A stretch of DNA of 64,000 bases, from assembly GCF_034702125.1 (NCBI RefSeq), contig NC_085867.1:40521483-40585482 (forward strand). The letters are read 5' to 3'. This document shows, piece after piece, positions 38,031 to 48,895 of the stretch; the stretch's first letter is position 1, and every line of letters starts with the position of its first letter. The notes under the pieces are model-generated. The model saw only the letters and a list, made by a program, of their open reading frames with translations, was not told where the DNA came from and made no database searches. A program made the translations under genes and the position numbers. Source of the stretch: Engraulis encrasicolus (taxonomy: Eukaryota; Chordata; Actinopteri; Clupeiformes; Engraulidae).

Positions 38031-41000
38031 AGGGGCCAAGCAGCGAAGCTGGCGAAGGCCCCTATAGAGTTAGTAGGTTTTCTTCATTGTTATTATTATT
38101 AGGGGCCAAGCAGCGAAGCTGGCGAAGGCCCCTACTGTTTTAGCTGGTGTTCTTATTAGGGGCCAAGCAGCGAAGCTGGCGAAGGCCCCTAATGTATTAG
38201 CTGGTATTCTTATTATTAAACATCTTTCCTCTCCTCTGGAAGTCTATGGCAGCCCATAGAACCGTGCGTAGGAAAATGACGAGAATCGGCACACATATTC
38301 GGGCCAGGCTCAGCATTACTCACAGCAATTCATAGGTCCCCAGCCCCAACGCTCTAGCGCCACCAGCAGGTCAAAGTTGCAGGTACATTTCTGCTTGTAA
38401 CTTTTGAACCGCTGGGCCAATTTTCATAAACTTGGTATCCCTGGAATCCTTGGGCCAAGACGAATCCAACGCACCCTATGACGTCATTTTCCGCCTGGAT
38501 AGTTTTCCCGCCATTTTGAATTTTGTGAAATTCAATAAAAATGCTACTCCTCCCACAATTTTTGACCATTTTGCCCGAAATTCGGTATATAGTATCTCTG
38601 GACTGAGCTACACATGGGGTCTCAAGGAATGTTGGATATATTTTATCATTTAGCCGTGACAGCCAATCAAAATTGTCGTAAATGTGGCAAAACAGGAAGT
38701 GATGTCATATCTCAGCAACCGTTTGTCGAATTAGGCTTGGATTTTGTACACACATAGTAGTCCATCCCATGACCTACCACAAAGAAAATCCGATCCCCAG
38801 CTCAAACTCTGTAGCGCCACCAACAGGTCAAAGTTTTAGCTACATTTTTGCCTGTAGCTTTTAAACCATACGCTCGATGTAAAATATATTACTATCACTA
38901 GAATCCTTAGGTCAAGCCGAATCCAACGCACTATATGATGTCATGTCAACCCAGAAGAGAAATTCCGCCATTTTGAATTTTGTAAAATTCAATAAAATGC
39001 TACTTGTCCCACATTTTTTGTCAAAATGACTACATTTTTGCCTGTAGCTTTTGAACTGTACTCCCAATTTTCAAAATATTGGTACACAGGTCATCCTCAC
39101 ACCATGTTGCACCCAGGTATGGATTTTCGTAACAATTGAAAAAACTATCAGCTCACAGCAGCCATTCAAAATTGTGGAAAGAATGGAGGGATTTTTTCTC
39201 ATCTCTCTGTCTCCTCTGCTCCCCTTTCACACGTTCACTGACACCATTCTCGGCAGGGGGTCAAGCCCCACTGCCCCAGCCCCTGCACCCCACCCCCCAC
39301 CCCCTCCTCACACACACACAGACAGACAGAGGGAGAGGGAGAGGGAGAGGGAGGGGGGAGAGGGAGAGGGAGAGGTAGAGGTAGAGGGAGAGGGAGAGGG
39401 ACAGAGAGGGAAGAAGGGAGGGAGGGAGGGAGATGGAGGGGGGAGAGGAAAGAATTTTGAACACCTCTTGTTGTTTGCCGGTGACAGCCAATCAAAATTG
39501 TCATAAAGGTGGCAAAACAGGAAGTGAGGTCATATCTCAGCAACCGTTAGTCAATTTCTGTTAGGATTGTTTGCACACGTTCTAGTCCATCCCATGACCT
39601 CCCACAAAAAATCCAGACCCCAAGCTCTCTAGCGCCACCAACAGGTAACAGGAAGTGAGCTCATATCTCGACAGCTCTTCAACGGATTCAAACTAAACTT
39701 GGTTTACGTGATCACACACTTGTCCAAGGAATGCACACCAACATTGGCGAGATTTGGACCAAAGGGGGCGCTGCAGTTCCTTCTGTTGCCGTGGCGGCTC
39801 TGGCAAGTTTACTGCTTGGCCCCGCATTGCTGCTTGCAGCTATATTTATTATATAGTCACCATTCTTCTCCGACTGTAAGTCTATGGCAGCCCATAGAAC
39901 CGTAGGTAGGAAAATGCTGTAAATTGGCACACACATTAGGGACAGTCTCAGCATTACCCACAGCGATTTATAGGTCCCCAGTCCCAACGCTGTAGCGCCA
40001 CCAGCAGGTCAAAGTTGCAGGTACATTTCTGCTTGTAACTTTTGAACCGCTTGGCCAATTTTCATAAACTTGGTATCACTGGAATCCTTGGGCCAAGACA
40101 AATCCAACGCACCCTATGACGTCATTTTCCGCCAGGATAGTTTTTCCGCCATTTTGAATTTTGTGAAATTCAATAAAAATGCTACTACTCCCACAATTTT
40201 CGACCAATTCACCCGAAACTCGGTATATAGTATCTTGGGACTGAGCTACACATGGGGTCTCAAGGAATATTGGATATCTTTTATCGTTTATCGTTTAGCC
40301 GTGACAGCCAATCAAAATTGTCGTAAAAGTGGCAAAACAGGAAGTGAGGTCATATCTCCGCAACCGTTTGTCAAACTAGGCTGGGTTTTTGTACACACAT
40401 AGTAGTCCATCCCAGGACCTACCACAACAAAAATCATATCCCCAGCTCAAACTCTGTAGCGCCACCAGCAGGTCAAAATTTTAGCTACATTTTTGCCTGT
40501 AGCTTTTGAACTGTACTCCCAATTTTCAAAATATTGGTACACAGGTCATCCTCACACCATGTTGCACCCAGGTATGGATTTTCGTAACGATTGAAAAAAC
40601 TATCAGCTCACAGCAGCCATTCAAAATTGTGGAAAGAATGGAGGGATTTTTTCTCATCTGTCTCCTCTGCTCCCCTTGCGCACGTTCACTGACACCATTC
40701 TCGGCAGGGGGTCAAGCCCCACTGCCCCAGCCCCTGCACCCCACCCCCCACCCCCTCCTCACACACACACAGACAGACAGACAGAGGGAGAGGGAGAGGG
40801 AGAGGGAGGGGGGAGAGGGAGAGGGAGAGGGAGAGGGAGAGGGACAGAGAGGGAAGAAGGGAGGGAGGGAGGGAGAGGGAGGGGGGAGAGGAAAGAATTT
40901 TGAACACCTCTTGTTGTTTGCCGGTGACAGCCAATCAAAATTGTCATAAAGGTGGCAAAACAGGAAGTGAGGTCATATCTCAGCAACCGTTAGTCAATTT

Positions 41001-41293
41001 CTGTTAGGATTTTTTGCACACATTCTAGTCCATCCCATGACCTCCCACAAAAAAAATCCAGACCCCAAGCTCTCTAGCGCCACCAACAGGTAACAGGAAG
41101 TGAGCTCATATCTCGACAGCTCTTCAACGGATTCAAACTAAACTTGGTTTACGTGATCACACTCTCGTCCAAGGAATGCACACCAACATTGGCGAGATTT
41201 GGACCAAAGGGGGCGCTGCAGTTCCTTCTGTTGCCGTGGCGGCTCTGGCAAGTTTACTGCTTGGCCCCGCATTGCTGCTTGCAGCTATATTAT
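38031..41293. repeat. composite tandem repeat: three short hairpin units plus two 1.45-1.64-kb direct copies
   Basis: It opens with three copies of AGGGGCCAAGCAGCGAAGCT...AAGGCCCCT (starting near 38034, 38100 and 38157) separated by TTATT-rich spacers. Two direct copies follow, ~38221-39857 and ~39858-41293, each starting near AGTCTATGGCAGCCCATAGA and ending GCTTGGCCCC...TTGCAGCTATAT. Sub-blocks repeat within each copy (AGCGCCACCARCAGGTCAAA; CAGGAAGTGAGGTCATATCT; TTCCGCCATTTTGAATTTTG). Copy 2 lacks 190 bp between two 22-bp direct repeats present in copy 1 (38841-38862 and 39031-39052). Each copy has a GGGAGA-rich minisatellite (39328-39440; 40783-40890). Open frames in it are by-products; no protein family is recognisable. 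Confidence 0.85.
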
Positions 41294-41299
41294 TAAAAC

Positions 41300-41475
41300 T
41301 GAAATCAGAACTTTAACTGTAAACTTGAAATAGCATATAATAAAGCTCACCGCAATTAAACGGAACCATGATTCTCACGCTATACAGTAGGCTCTGGGGC
41401 AGATACAGTCCCAGCGTGTGACAGTGACACCAGTGGTGCTGCGAGTCCCTAAATGAGGTCCCCATAGAGCAGCGA
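41300..41475. repeat. third tandem unit, right flank of the composite repeat
   Basis: AACTGAAATCAGAACTTTAA, CGCAATTAAACGGAACCATG, ATTCTCACGCTATA and ACACCAGTGGTGCTGCGAGT follow the same order as the unit at 37740-38000. Confidence 0.75.
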
Positions 41476-42341
41476 AGAAGCTCCTTCGTGTCCCGAGTCA
41501 CCTCATTACAGTTGAGTGGTCCCAGCGTCAACTTAGGCTGCTGTGCGTTCCCAAGAGAGCCTCCTTAGTTTAAGACCATCAAAAATCCATCATCCAAGGA
41601 CACTACTGTACTGTATGCTGCCTGCATTTACACCATTATTAGAATGAACATTGTGCAGGCACTTGTTTTCCAGCTAAGTGGAAAAGGTTATTCAAATGCA
41701 CTTCTCAAACTCTTTCCATCATTCCCCCCCTCAGAGGGTCTGAATGTTTCCGAGCCCCCCCCCCCCAAGCAACCGAAGGCTACTTGCGCAGACTGATTTT
41801 GCGATCGCTGAATGAAAGGAAAGGTAACTGGTGATATTAAACAAAGAGGGACTGCAGTCGAATGCAGATGTGTGTTCATTTATGCTATTCAAATTCATGA
41901 CAATTAATAATATAATGTTGGTGAGGGCTTTAAACTTATTGACTTATTGGCGAGACAGGAAATCATTTCCTTGGGGAGGGTAAAAAAAATCAGATGTCAC
42001 ACGCCCCCCCTGAGATGCCTCCGCGCCCCCCCAGGGGGGCTTACGCCCCACTTTGAGAAACACTTTAAAGCAAGGCTACTATATGTTGGGCAGTTTGTAT
42101 GTACAGTCTCAGCCTTCATTTTTAAATGCATTAATGCCAAGTAATTGGTAATGGTTCATTGCAGCATTCCTCATAATATGGACCAAAATCTGGAAAAATC
42201 TGGGTGAAATAAACCCAAAACATTTTATAACTGCATCCTGGGCGCCAGCACAGTGTGATCAAGTGGCAGCATGATGTTCTCAAGTGTTACTCAGCGGAAA
42301 TGACATGCTGTGACAACGTGTCAGGGGAATGGAGAGCTTCC

Positions 42342-42500
42342 TGCTGGGCTGGACTGGACTGGTAATCTGGCATGCAGGGCATTTTCCAGATAGGCCAACA
42401 GTCCCCAGAGGCCGACATGGTTGTGTTTTTGTGTGTTTGTTTGTTTTCTTCTTAGAGACTGACCCACAGTTTATAGGGCGTGGCCAATCTTCAGTATAGA
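42342..42500 (+). repeat. dispersed repeat, third copy
   Basis: GGACTGGACTGGTAATCTGG, GCAGGGCATTTTCCAGATAG, CCAACAGTCCCCAGAGGCCG, a T/G-rich run, then GACTGACCCACAGTTTATAG. Confidence 0.65.
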
Positions 42501-43097
42501 CAGTGCAGAATATACAGCAGGTAGTGTGAAAATGGGGACAAAAATGCCAGGGTGTTTTTTGGTGCCAGGCCAACCCCGGTTTCATGCGCTTCTCCATGAC
42601 TCACTTCAGCATCAAAAACTTCACCAAAATAACTTTCTGACCTTCTGTGAGAGTTGATGCTCCAAGGTGAAACTTCCTTGGGTGGGATAGTGTGGCCATT
42701 TAATAGGTACTGGCAAATGAAAGGAGGACTACTATATATTTTATTATTTTGACAGAGACCGACCGTGTGTGTGTGTGTGTGAGTGTGTGTGTGTGCCTCT
42801 CCGGGGAACAGTGTGAGTAAAAGTCTGCACAGAAATAGTATTCATTAACCTTTCATTGAGTTAGTGGAGCTGCAAGCTCTGATATTTAATTACATTAATG
42901 GCACAGTTTAATATGAAGGATAAAGAAACCGCATGACAGATACAATTGCACACCAGCCTGCTTTTCAAACAGCCACTTCGTCTGTTTGATCCAAGCTGCC
43001 TGAATTCAGGAAGTCGGCTGGAGTATGGCTTGCAAATACAATGTTATAGGGATGATTGACATCAGAATCTTACAGGCAAGGTAATCTAATATAGTAG

Positions 43098-43282
43098 TCT
43101 TTTGAAGGAGGAAACCAACGCACACCAGAGGTTTCGAGGTGCAGGTAGCGGGTGCAAGATCAATTTTGTAGAAGAAGATACCGCTCACTCTTGTCCATCG
43201 TGCTGCAATTTATTGACAAAACCAATTTTTTGTTAATAAATTGCAGCACAATGGACATGAGTGTGCAGTATCTTCTTCTACA
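43098..43282. mobile_element. 185-bp insertion with a 20-bp target duplication and an internal hairpin
   Basis: AAGGTAATCTAATATAGTAG occurs at 43078-43097 and again at 43283-43302. Most of the insert is a hairpin: GTAGAAGAAGATACCGCTCAC (43168) to the A-rich centre, mirrored by GTGTGCAGTATCTTCTTCTAC. The long duplication favours a retroposon over a cut-and-paste element, although the palindrome is unusual for a SINE. Confidence 0.75.
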
Positions 43283-43389
43283 AAGGTAATCTAATATAGT
43301 AGGACATACATAGAGGTAGTTCATATGTGCTTTACAAAGCAAAAGCATTGAACAGTGTGTAAAATATAAGGAGTAAACTCCTTAAAAGA

Positions 43390-43390
43390 N
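43390..43390. other. single undetermined base (N)
   Basis: The only ambiguous base in the window, 90 bp from the 3' end of the LINE frame. Probably an assembly join or a polishing failure in repeat sequence. Confidence 0.99.
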
Positions 43391-43479
43391 GGCTTGTGCC
43401 AGATTATAGCTATATAGCTAATTTCCATCTGCAGTCCCTGGACAGGTAAAACAAATATTAAAATACATTAACATGAACA

Positions 43480-44990
43480 TTAATGTTGACAAGACTGGTT
43501 GGTTAATATCCATTTTTTCACACCCCTTGAGAAGGCCTGATAATCAGTAATACTTTTTAGGTTACTGGGTAGACTATTCCATGTTTTGGTTGCCCTGAAA
43601 GAGAAGGCTGACTGAGCAAAAGCAGTTCGTCGGATTGGGAGACTACAATCACCCCTAATGGTGGATCTTGACGTTCTGCTCATCAGTTCAGAGCAGGGTT
43701 GAACAAATGTTCTTAGAGGTGGGGGTACTGCCTTGTGAATGATTTTATGAATTAACCGCAGATCAGAAAATTGTATGATGTTTTCAAGGCTGAGCATATT
43801 ATACTTGCTCAGTATGGGACAATGGTGGTACTGAAAAGATCTTCTATCTAGGACCTTCAGAGCCTGTTTGTATAGTGAATCAATGGATTTTAAGACAGTC
43901 TTGTTGGCCCGGGGCCAGCTTGATAAACAATAATGCAGGTGGGACATAATCATAGCATTGACATAAGTCACAGCAGCATCAATACTCAGTGAGTTATGAA
44001 TATGTCTAAAATTTGATATGCTATACTTTACAGTATTACCCAGCTTTTTAATGTGTTTCTTAAAACTAAGAGTAGAATCTAAGGTCACACCTAAATATTT
44101 AAACTCATCAACATTATTTAGCTTTGTTCCATCAACATATATGTCTGGAACAACATTTAGTTTAAATCTATTGTGAAAATACATTGTAACAGTTTTGTTG
44201 GTATTTAGTGTGAGACAGGAGGTTTTTAACCACATTGAGACCTTAGTTAGTGTTTGAGTCAGTTTGCTGGCCACCTGTACCGGATCTTTGCCGTGTGTAA
44301 ATAATACAGTGTCGTCAGCATACATCAGTATCTCCACACCCTCACATACAGATGGAAGATCATTTATGTAAGTGCTGAACAACAAAGGTCCCAATATGGA
44401 ACCTTGTGGCTCCCCCATAGAGCATGCTTTTAATGAAGATAATTTATCATTTATTTTAACACATTGGGCCCGATTTAATAGATAAGACTCAATCCACTTT
44501 ACACCCGGAGCCAGCTGAAAGGACGCCAACTTTGATAGTACTAGGTGATTAACTGTGTCAAAGGCCTTACGAAGGTCTAAGAACACAGCACCCACCACTC
44601 CTCCCTTATCAAGATTAGCCTTGATGTGTTCTACAAAGTAACAGCATGCAGTATCGGTTGAGTGGTTGGCTCTAAAACCAAACTGCATGGGGTGCATGAG
44701 TTTTTTTGTGTTTAAATGCACAACTAACGGTTCAGCAACTGTTTTTTTCTAATACCTTCGAAATGGCCGGCAATATACTAATGGGTCTATAATTAGTGAC
44801 ATCCTCCTTGTCCCCAGCTTTAAAAATAGGAGTCACTATAGCAGTTTTTAGCACATTAGGTAAATAATTTTCCTCTAAAGACTTGTTTACAATGTGAACT
44901 ATGGGGGTGGTTAAGACCTCTTTAAATTTCTTTAAATTCTTTAAATTACTTTGCATATTTCCTGTGAACTTCGTATCTGCTAGTGATGTT
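43480..44990 (-). pseudogene. decayed non-LTR retrotransposon (LINE) reverse transcriptase, frameshifted and 5'-truncated
   Basis: A LINE ORF2 remnant on the minus strand. The upstream frame (44956-44732) encodes the start of the RT domain, with PIFKAGDKEDVTNYRPISIL. The downstream frame (to 43480) carries QFGFRANHSTDTA, FLDLRKAFDTVNH, GEPQGSILGPLLF (usually GVPQGS) and the catalytic MYADDTVLF. A thumb/C-terminal region with FKYLGVTLD and ATKTWNSLPSNLK follows. The frames are offset by one base in an A-run near 44743-44749, as expected from an inserted A. A second offset or truncation lies near 44990, where a plus-strand SINE-type tail begins. No endonuclease domain is present. The motifs fit the Jockey/CR1/L2/I assemblage; I cannot name the clade. 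Apart from the frameshift, the last 413 codons are uninterrupted, suggesting fairly recent insertion. Confidence 0.9.
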
Positions 44991-45004
44991 GGCTGTGATT
45001 ATGT

Positions 45005-45064
45005 CCTTGATTGTAAGTTGCTTTGGCTAAAAAAAGTTTCTGCCAAATGCAATGTAATGTAATG
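45005..45064 (+). repeat. LINE/SINE 3' tail fragment with (AATGT)n end
   Basis: The sequence from GATTGTAAGTTGCTTTGGCT to the AATGTAATGTAATG end matches the common fish L2/CR1-type tail shared by LINEs and their SINEs. It is plus-oriented and abuts the 5' end of the minus-strand LINE, so it belongs to a different insertion. Confidence 0.75.
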
Positions 45065-45204
45065 AGGACAATCACAGAAAAGTACCGTGAATGCTTCAAG
45101 GCAAAACCTTGCTCTGATATCTGTTATGATATGACACATGATGAGGTCGAACAGTTGTATGTGGATGATGATTGAGAGAGGTGGAGAGCAGAAGAACTGT
45201 CATT

Positions 45205-45450
45205 GGGCAGTCATGGGTAAGCGGTTAGATTTGTAACCCAAACGTTGCCAGCTCGACTCCCGATCCGCCAGGTTAGTGGGAGAAATAATTAACCAGTGCT
45301 GTCCCCCATCTTCCTCCATGACTGGAGTACCCGGAGTATGGAAGTGCCCTGCCGCACTGCTCCCTTGGGGCAGTACCAGGGGTGAGGTATAAATGCAATT
45401 TCGGTGTGTGGCATGCTGTCACAATGACAATGGGAGTTGGAGTGTCCCAG
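45205..45450 (+). mobile_element. tRNA-derived SINE, nearly full length
   Basis: Starts GGGCAGTCATGGGTAAGCGG with a box-A-like GGGTAAGCGG and a box-B-like GCTCGACTCCC, followed by the family body (CAGTGCTGTCCCCCATC, GACTGGAGTACC, CAATGACAATGGGAGTTGG). Confidence 0.8.
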
Positions 45451-45838
45451 CTGGACTTTCACATAAGCAGTGTTTGGGGGCAACTCATTTGATGTTACAA
45501 GATCATGACATTTAATTACAAATAAAATGCAACTGTATCACTTACAGTTAAGACAAGTTACGTATAATTGAATTACAGTTACTTATGGAAATTTTAAGAA
45601 TTTCACGTTTAGCTACATCTGATTATTCCAAGCAAACCCTTTACGATGTATTCATTATTTATTCTTGGACAAGACATAGGCTATCCTTTGCCATTTCCCG
45701 TCACAAAGGCGAGAGAAAGAGAGATAACACTGACCGAACTTGAGCCTGTGTCCCCATGGGCATGTTGTGCGTACGTATATGGACAGGTGGATTAGTGTGC
45801 AGTGACAGAACAATCACACTCAGTACTGAACACTTTGA

Positions 45839-46080
45839 ACCAGAGATTCTTTAAGTACGGTATATAGAGATATGCCAATGTAATAGGTTGCTATGGGCAC
45901 CTAACATGACCAGGTTCCGGTCTGCCTAAAGTGGCGTGTCATAATACTCCTAGCATTGAATAGAACAGTCCTTAGGTCTGCCTAGGTCTGCCTAAAGGGG
46001 GATTCCCCCCCCCCCCTTGCAATAATAGAACCCGGAAACAATGGGCCAATGGAACCTCTCTCTCTCTCTACTCTCTCTGC
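45839..46080 (+). repeat. dispersed 240-bp repeat, copy 2
   Basis: Second copy of the 31490 repeat. It contains a short tandem expansion of TAGGTCTGCC near 45972-45990 that copy 1 lacks. Confidence 0.85.
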
Positions 46081-48190
46081 TTTGAACACACTTTACAACT
46101 GGCTCTGCGTCATGCAGGGTTAGTCATTGAGTCAACAATGTATCATGAGCAACATACAGTACCGTATAGCAGCATTTCCTGTGAATGGCTCCTCTCTGTG
46201 TGCTCTCATCATAGACCGACCTTGGACTGCTGGGTTGACGGTATGCTATACAAAGGTGCTGCAGAGAGGGACGCCATTTGTTTTATAATGCAATGATGCA
46301 CCGATTGCACCGGTGGCGAGGTGAAGGAGGACAGGCCACATCATGTAATGATTTATAGGGTTGTGACGCTGCCATGTGACGTGCCATGTGCCATGAGACG
46401 CACATGATTTGTCATTTTCCAAATGGTTGGTTGTATTCATGGCTTTAGGACTAGGGTTAGAGTTAGGGTTAGGGTTAGCATTGAGGCCAGGAACAGGTAT
46501 GGGTGTCCACAAATGGGCCCTGTCTGACTCTGCTGCCTCTTGAAGTTACGTCAAGAGAGGACAATGACACAGTAGAAGACGATAGCCTGATCTGATGAGT
46601 CATGCTCCCTTCTCGACATTGACAGACAGTATGTGGGAGAGAAATCACAGCGAAATGTACTATGACATGATTGCAAAGAACATAGATACCAACAGGGCTT
46701 GCACATCAGAAAACACAATGGCAATGATGAAGTCTGGAAGCACTATTCCATGAGCATCCCCATTGAAGGGGGACACAGGTGCTGCCATTTTAGGGGGAGT
46801 TATGGCTATGAGTATAGCAAAGGAGACTTAATGATTATTTACGATATAACGTTATGGACATGAGTGTTGCATGAATGTAGGCCCTACTTAAAACAAATAA
46901 TGGCAAAATGTATGCCACTGAAAGTTGGAAAAGGGAGTGTGATACTTAAAACCGATTTGGGTTGTAAAAACAATTGGCTTTCCATACAACTCATTAACAC
47001 ACTTTTCAGCTTTTGAAATGTTGCTTTGTAGCTATATTAAAGGGTGCGTCTTGATACAGGAAGTGGTAAAGCTTATGGTAAACCAGCTAATAATAGATAG
47101 CCCAGAGGTGTAATTAAGTGAAAAACATGAGGACTCCAAACTCTTCTATTAGATGATTGACCACTCACTCGAGTGAACATAGTTTACCTATAGAGCCAGG
47201 TTCTTAAAATACTCCCCTAGTCTGTAATTGTGGCTTGAATAACAATTATGTCATTGCCAGATCTATGTTTTTCATAATATTACAGAGAACATGTTTATTT
47301 ACATGTATTATGTATAGACCTTACAGGTACAACTTAAGACAGCCATACATACTGTGCATCGCCATTCCAAATTCGTTACGTCTTCCATCCATTGGCTTTC
47401 ATAAGGAGCAACAGAAGAGACCTGAAATATAGACAAGCAAGGCAGGTTACACTATTGACTGAAAAGTAATCAATGTCAGACAAAGAGCACTCGAACCTCA
47501 AGTTAAGTAAGGTCTACTGTGCTGACAAAAAAATTAGACCAGTTAAATGTCATGTGTGTACCATAGGATGTATATAAAACATCCTAATTGTCAACATGTA
47601 CATACATGTACAGAGGAACAGAAGCCATTGATTTCAAGGTCTGTCCCAGTCGACAATCTCTGGTTCCAGTGGAAAGGCCTAATGGAATGTCCTTTAATCG
47701 GTCTCCGAATCAGCAGTGTTCCGCCTGTGTGGCTGTGTTCAATCCCAGCAATCATTAAACGTCAACAATGTATCACGTGCATCACACTCATTCCGAACCA
47801 GAGCAATTAAATGGAACACAGTGTAAGGACTCAAGGACAACGATTCATACAATACATATACAGGCTATTTATTAGGCAACACGCAACCTTGAGAGTTCAT
47901 TGTCTCTCTGAGACATTCATCAGATTACCATCAATTGTGACTGTTGAGAGCAGGGGATCTTGTATTGCTTTAAAAAAAATATCATCAAAGGTACAATGGG
48001 AGATTTGTGTCACTCCGGTATGTCCATGTGGTAAAATCACAATTTGGATGTGAATGAGTGCATGCTGCATATGCATGGTGTGTCTTGCAGTGTAACATGT
48101 ATCAACATGTTCAAAGATGAAAGTTGAGGAAACACCACACACTGCTTAGAGCTAACCTGAAAAAAATAAAATAAAAAAATAACAGTAAGC
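46081..48190. other. intergenic, nothing recognised
   Basis: Unique-looking AT-rich DNA apart from the telomere-like fragment. Confidence 0.55.
46452..46477. repeat. short interstitial telomere-like repeat
   Basis: Four TTAGGG-related units, one imperfect (TAGGGTTAGAGTTAGGGTTA). Too short to be a functional telomere. Confidence 0.6.
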
Positions 48191-48541
48191 ACCAGAGACG
48201 TGGACTTGTGGTCTTGTGACTTGACTTGAGACTTGACTTGGCAATATTAGGAATGACTTGTGACTTGACTTGTACGCTATTGACTCAAGACTCGACTTGG
48301 CGTGTCAAGTCTACATATATTCCATTTTCTACATTTGTATGTGAAAGCATTACATAAACGAGGCCTAGGCCTACTATTTTTTTTTGCTAAGAATGCGAAT
48401 GGCAAAGGGGCAGTGGAGAGGAAATGAATTTATGACCAAAAGCAGTTGTCAAGATTGTGCATAGAATACATGGTGACTTGTTAAGAACTTGAGACTTACT
48501 TGTGACTTACAAAATAATGACTTGGTTGTCCCATCTCTGGT
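48191..48541. mobile_element. MITE with ACCAGAGA ends and repeated GACTTG
   Basis: Ends ACCAGAGACGTGG and CCATCTCTGGT are imperfect inverses. The interior consists largely of GACTTGACTTG-like repeats on both arms. No confident target duplication. Confidence 0.7.
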
Positions 48542-48774
48542 AAACAGTGTGCAGTGTTTTCTGAACTTTCATCTTTGGTCAAGAGTTCCTGCCTGCCTGC
48601 CTGCCTGCACCTGTGTTGCTGAGAGCTTGTACACATTTTGTATCATGACTTGTATCATTCAACATACATTATTACTAAGTGAAGAGAAAATCTGAAGTGC
48701 TCAGGGAATTGTTCAGAAAAAATCTTGAAGGAGCTCTTTGGTGTTGGAGAAAAAACAATATCTTGTCAAAAAAG

Positions 48775-48890
48775 GGAGTCCAAGGCACTCTTCTTGTGGA
48801 AAAATATTAAAAAGCCTTTATTGAAACATGGCTAATAAGTTTAAAAACATGGGAGCAGAGACCCACGCGTTTCGGCTCAAGGCTTCTTCC
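48775..48890. repeat. dispersed repeat with CCTTTATTGAAACATGG and ACGCGTTTCGGC blocks
   Basis: The blocks CAAGGCACTC, AAAGCCTTTATTGAAACATG, CACGCGTTTCGGCTCAAGGC follow an order familiar from fish genomic repeats. The (TTTATTG, GTTTCG) theme resembles the hairpin insertion at 43098-43282. Confidence 0.5.
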
Positions 48891-48895
48891 ACTGT

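Noticed and set aside
38031..38215. CRISPR-like array from three identical ~33-bp units
   Set aside because: Spacers are short and TTATT-rich, the units belong to the start of a fish dispersed repeat, and the genome is vertebrate.
39051..40949. Two near-identical ~150-codon frames (MNCTPNFQNIG...) as a duplicated gene
   Set aside because: Both lie in the composite repeat, run through a GGGAGA minisatellite and contain no domain. Their similarity is explained by the tandem duplication of the repeat.
43480..44956. Reverse transcriptase of a retrovirus or endogenous virus
   Set aside because: Motif set (YRPISIL, GFRANHST, LDLRKAFDTVNH, no protease, RNase H or integrase) is that of a non-LTR retrotransposon.
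46452..46477. Internal telomere or chromosome-fusion scar
   Set aside because: Only about four imperfect units, which arise by chance or repair; no degenerate telomeric block around it.
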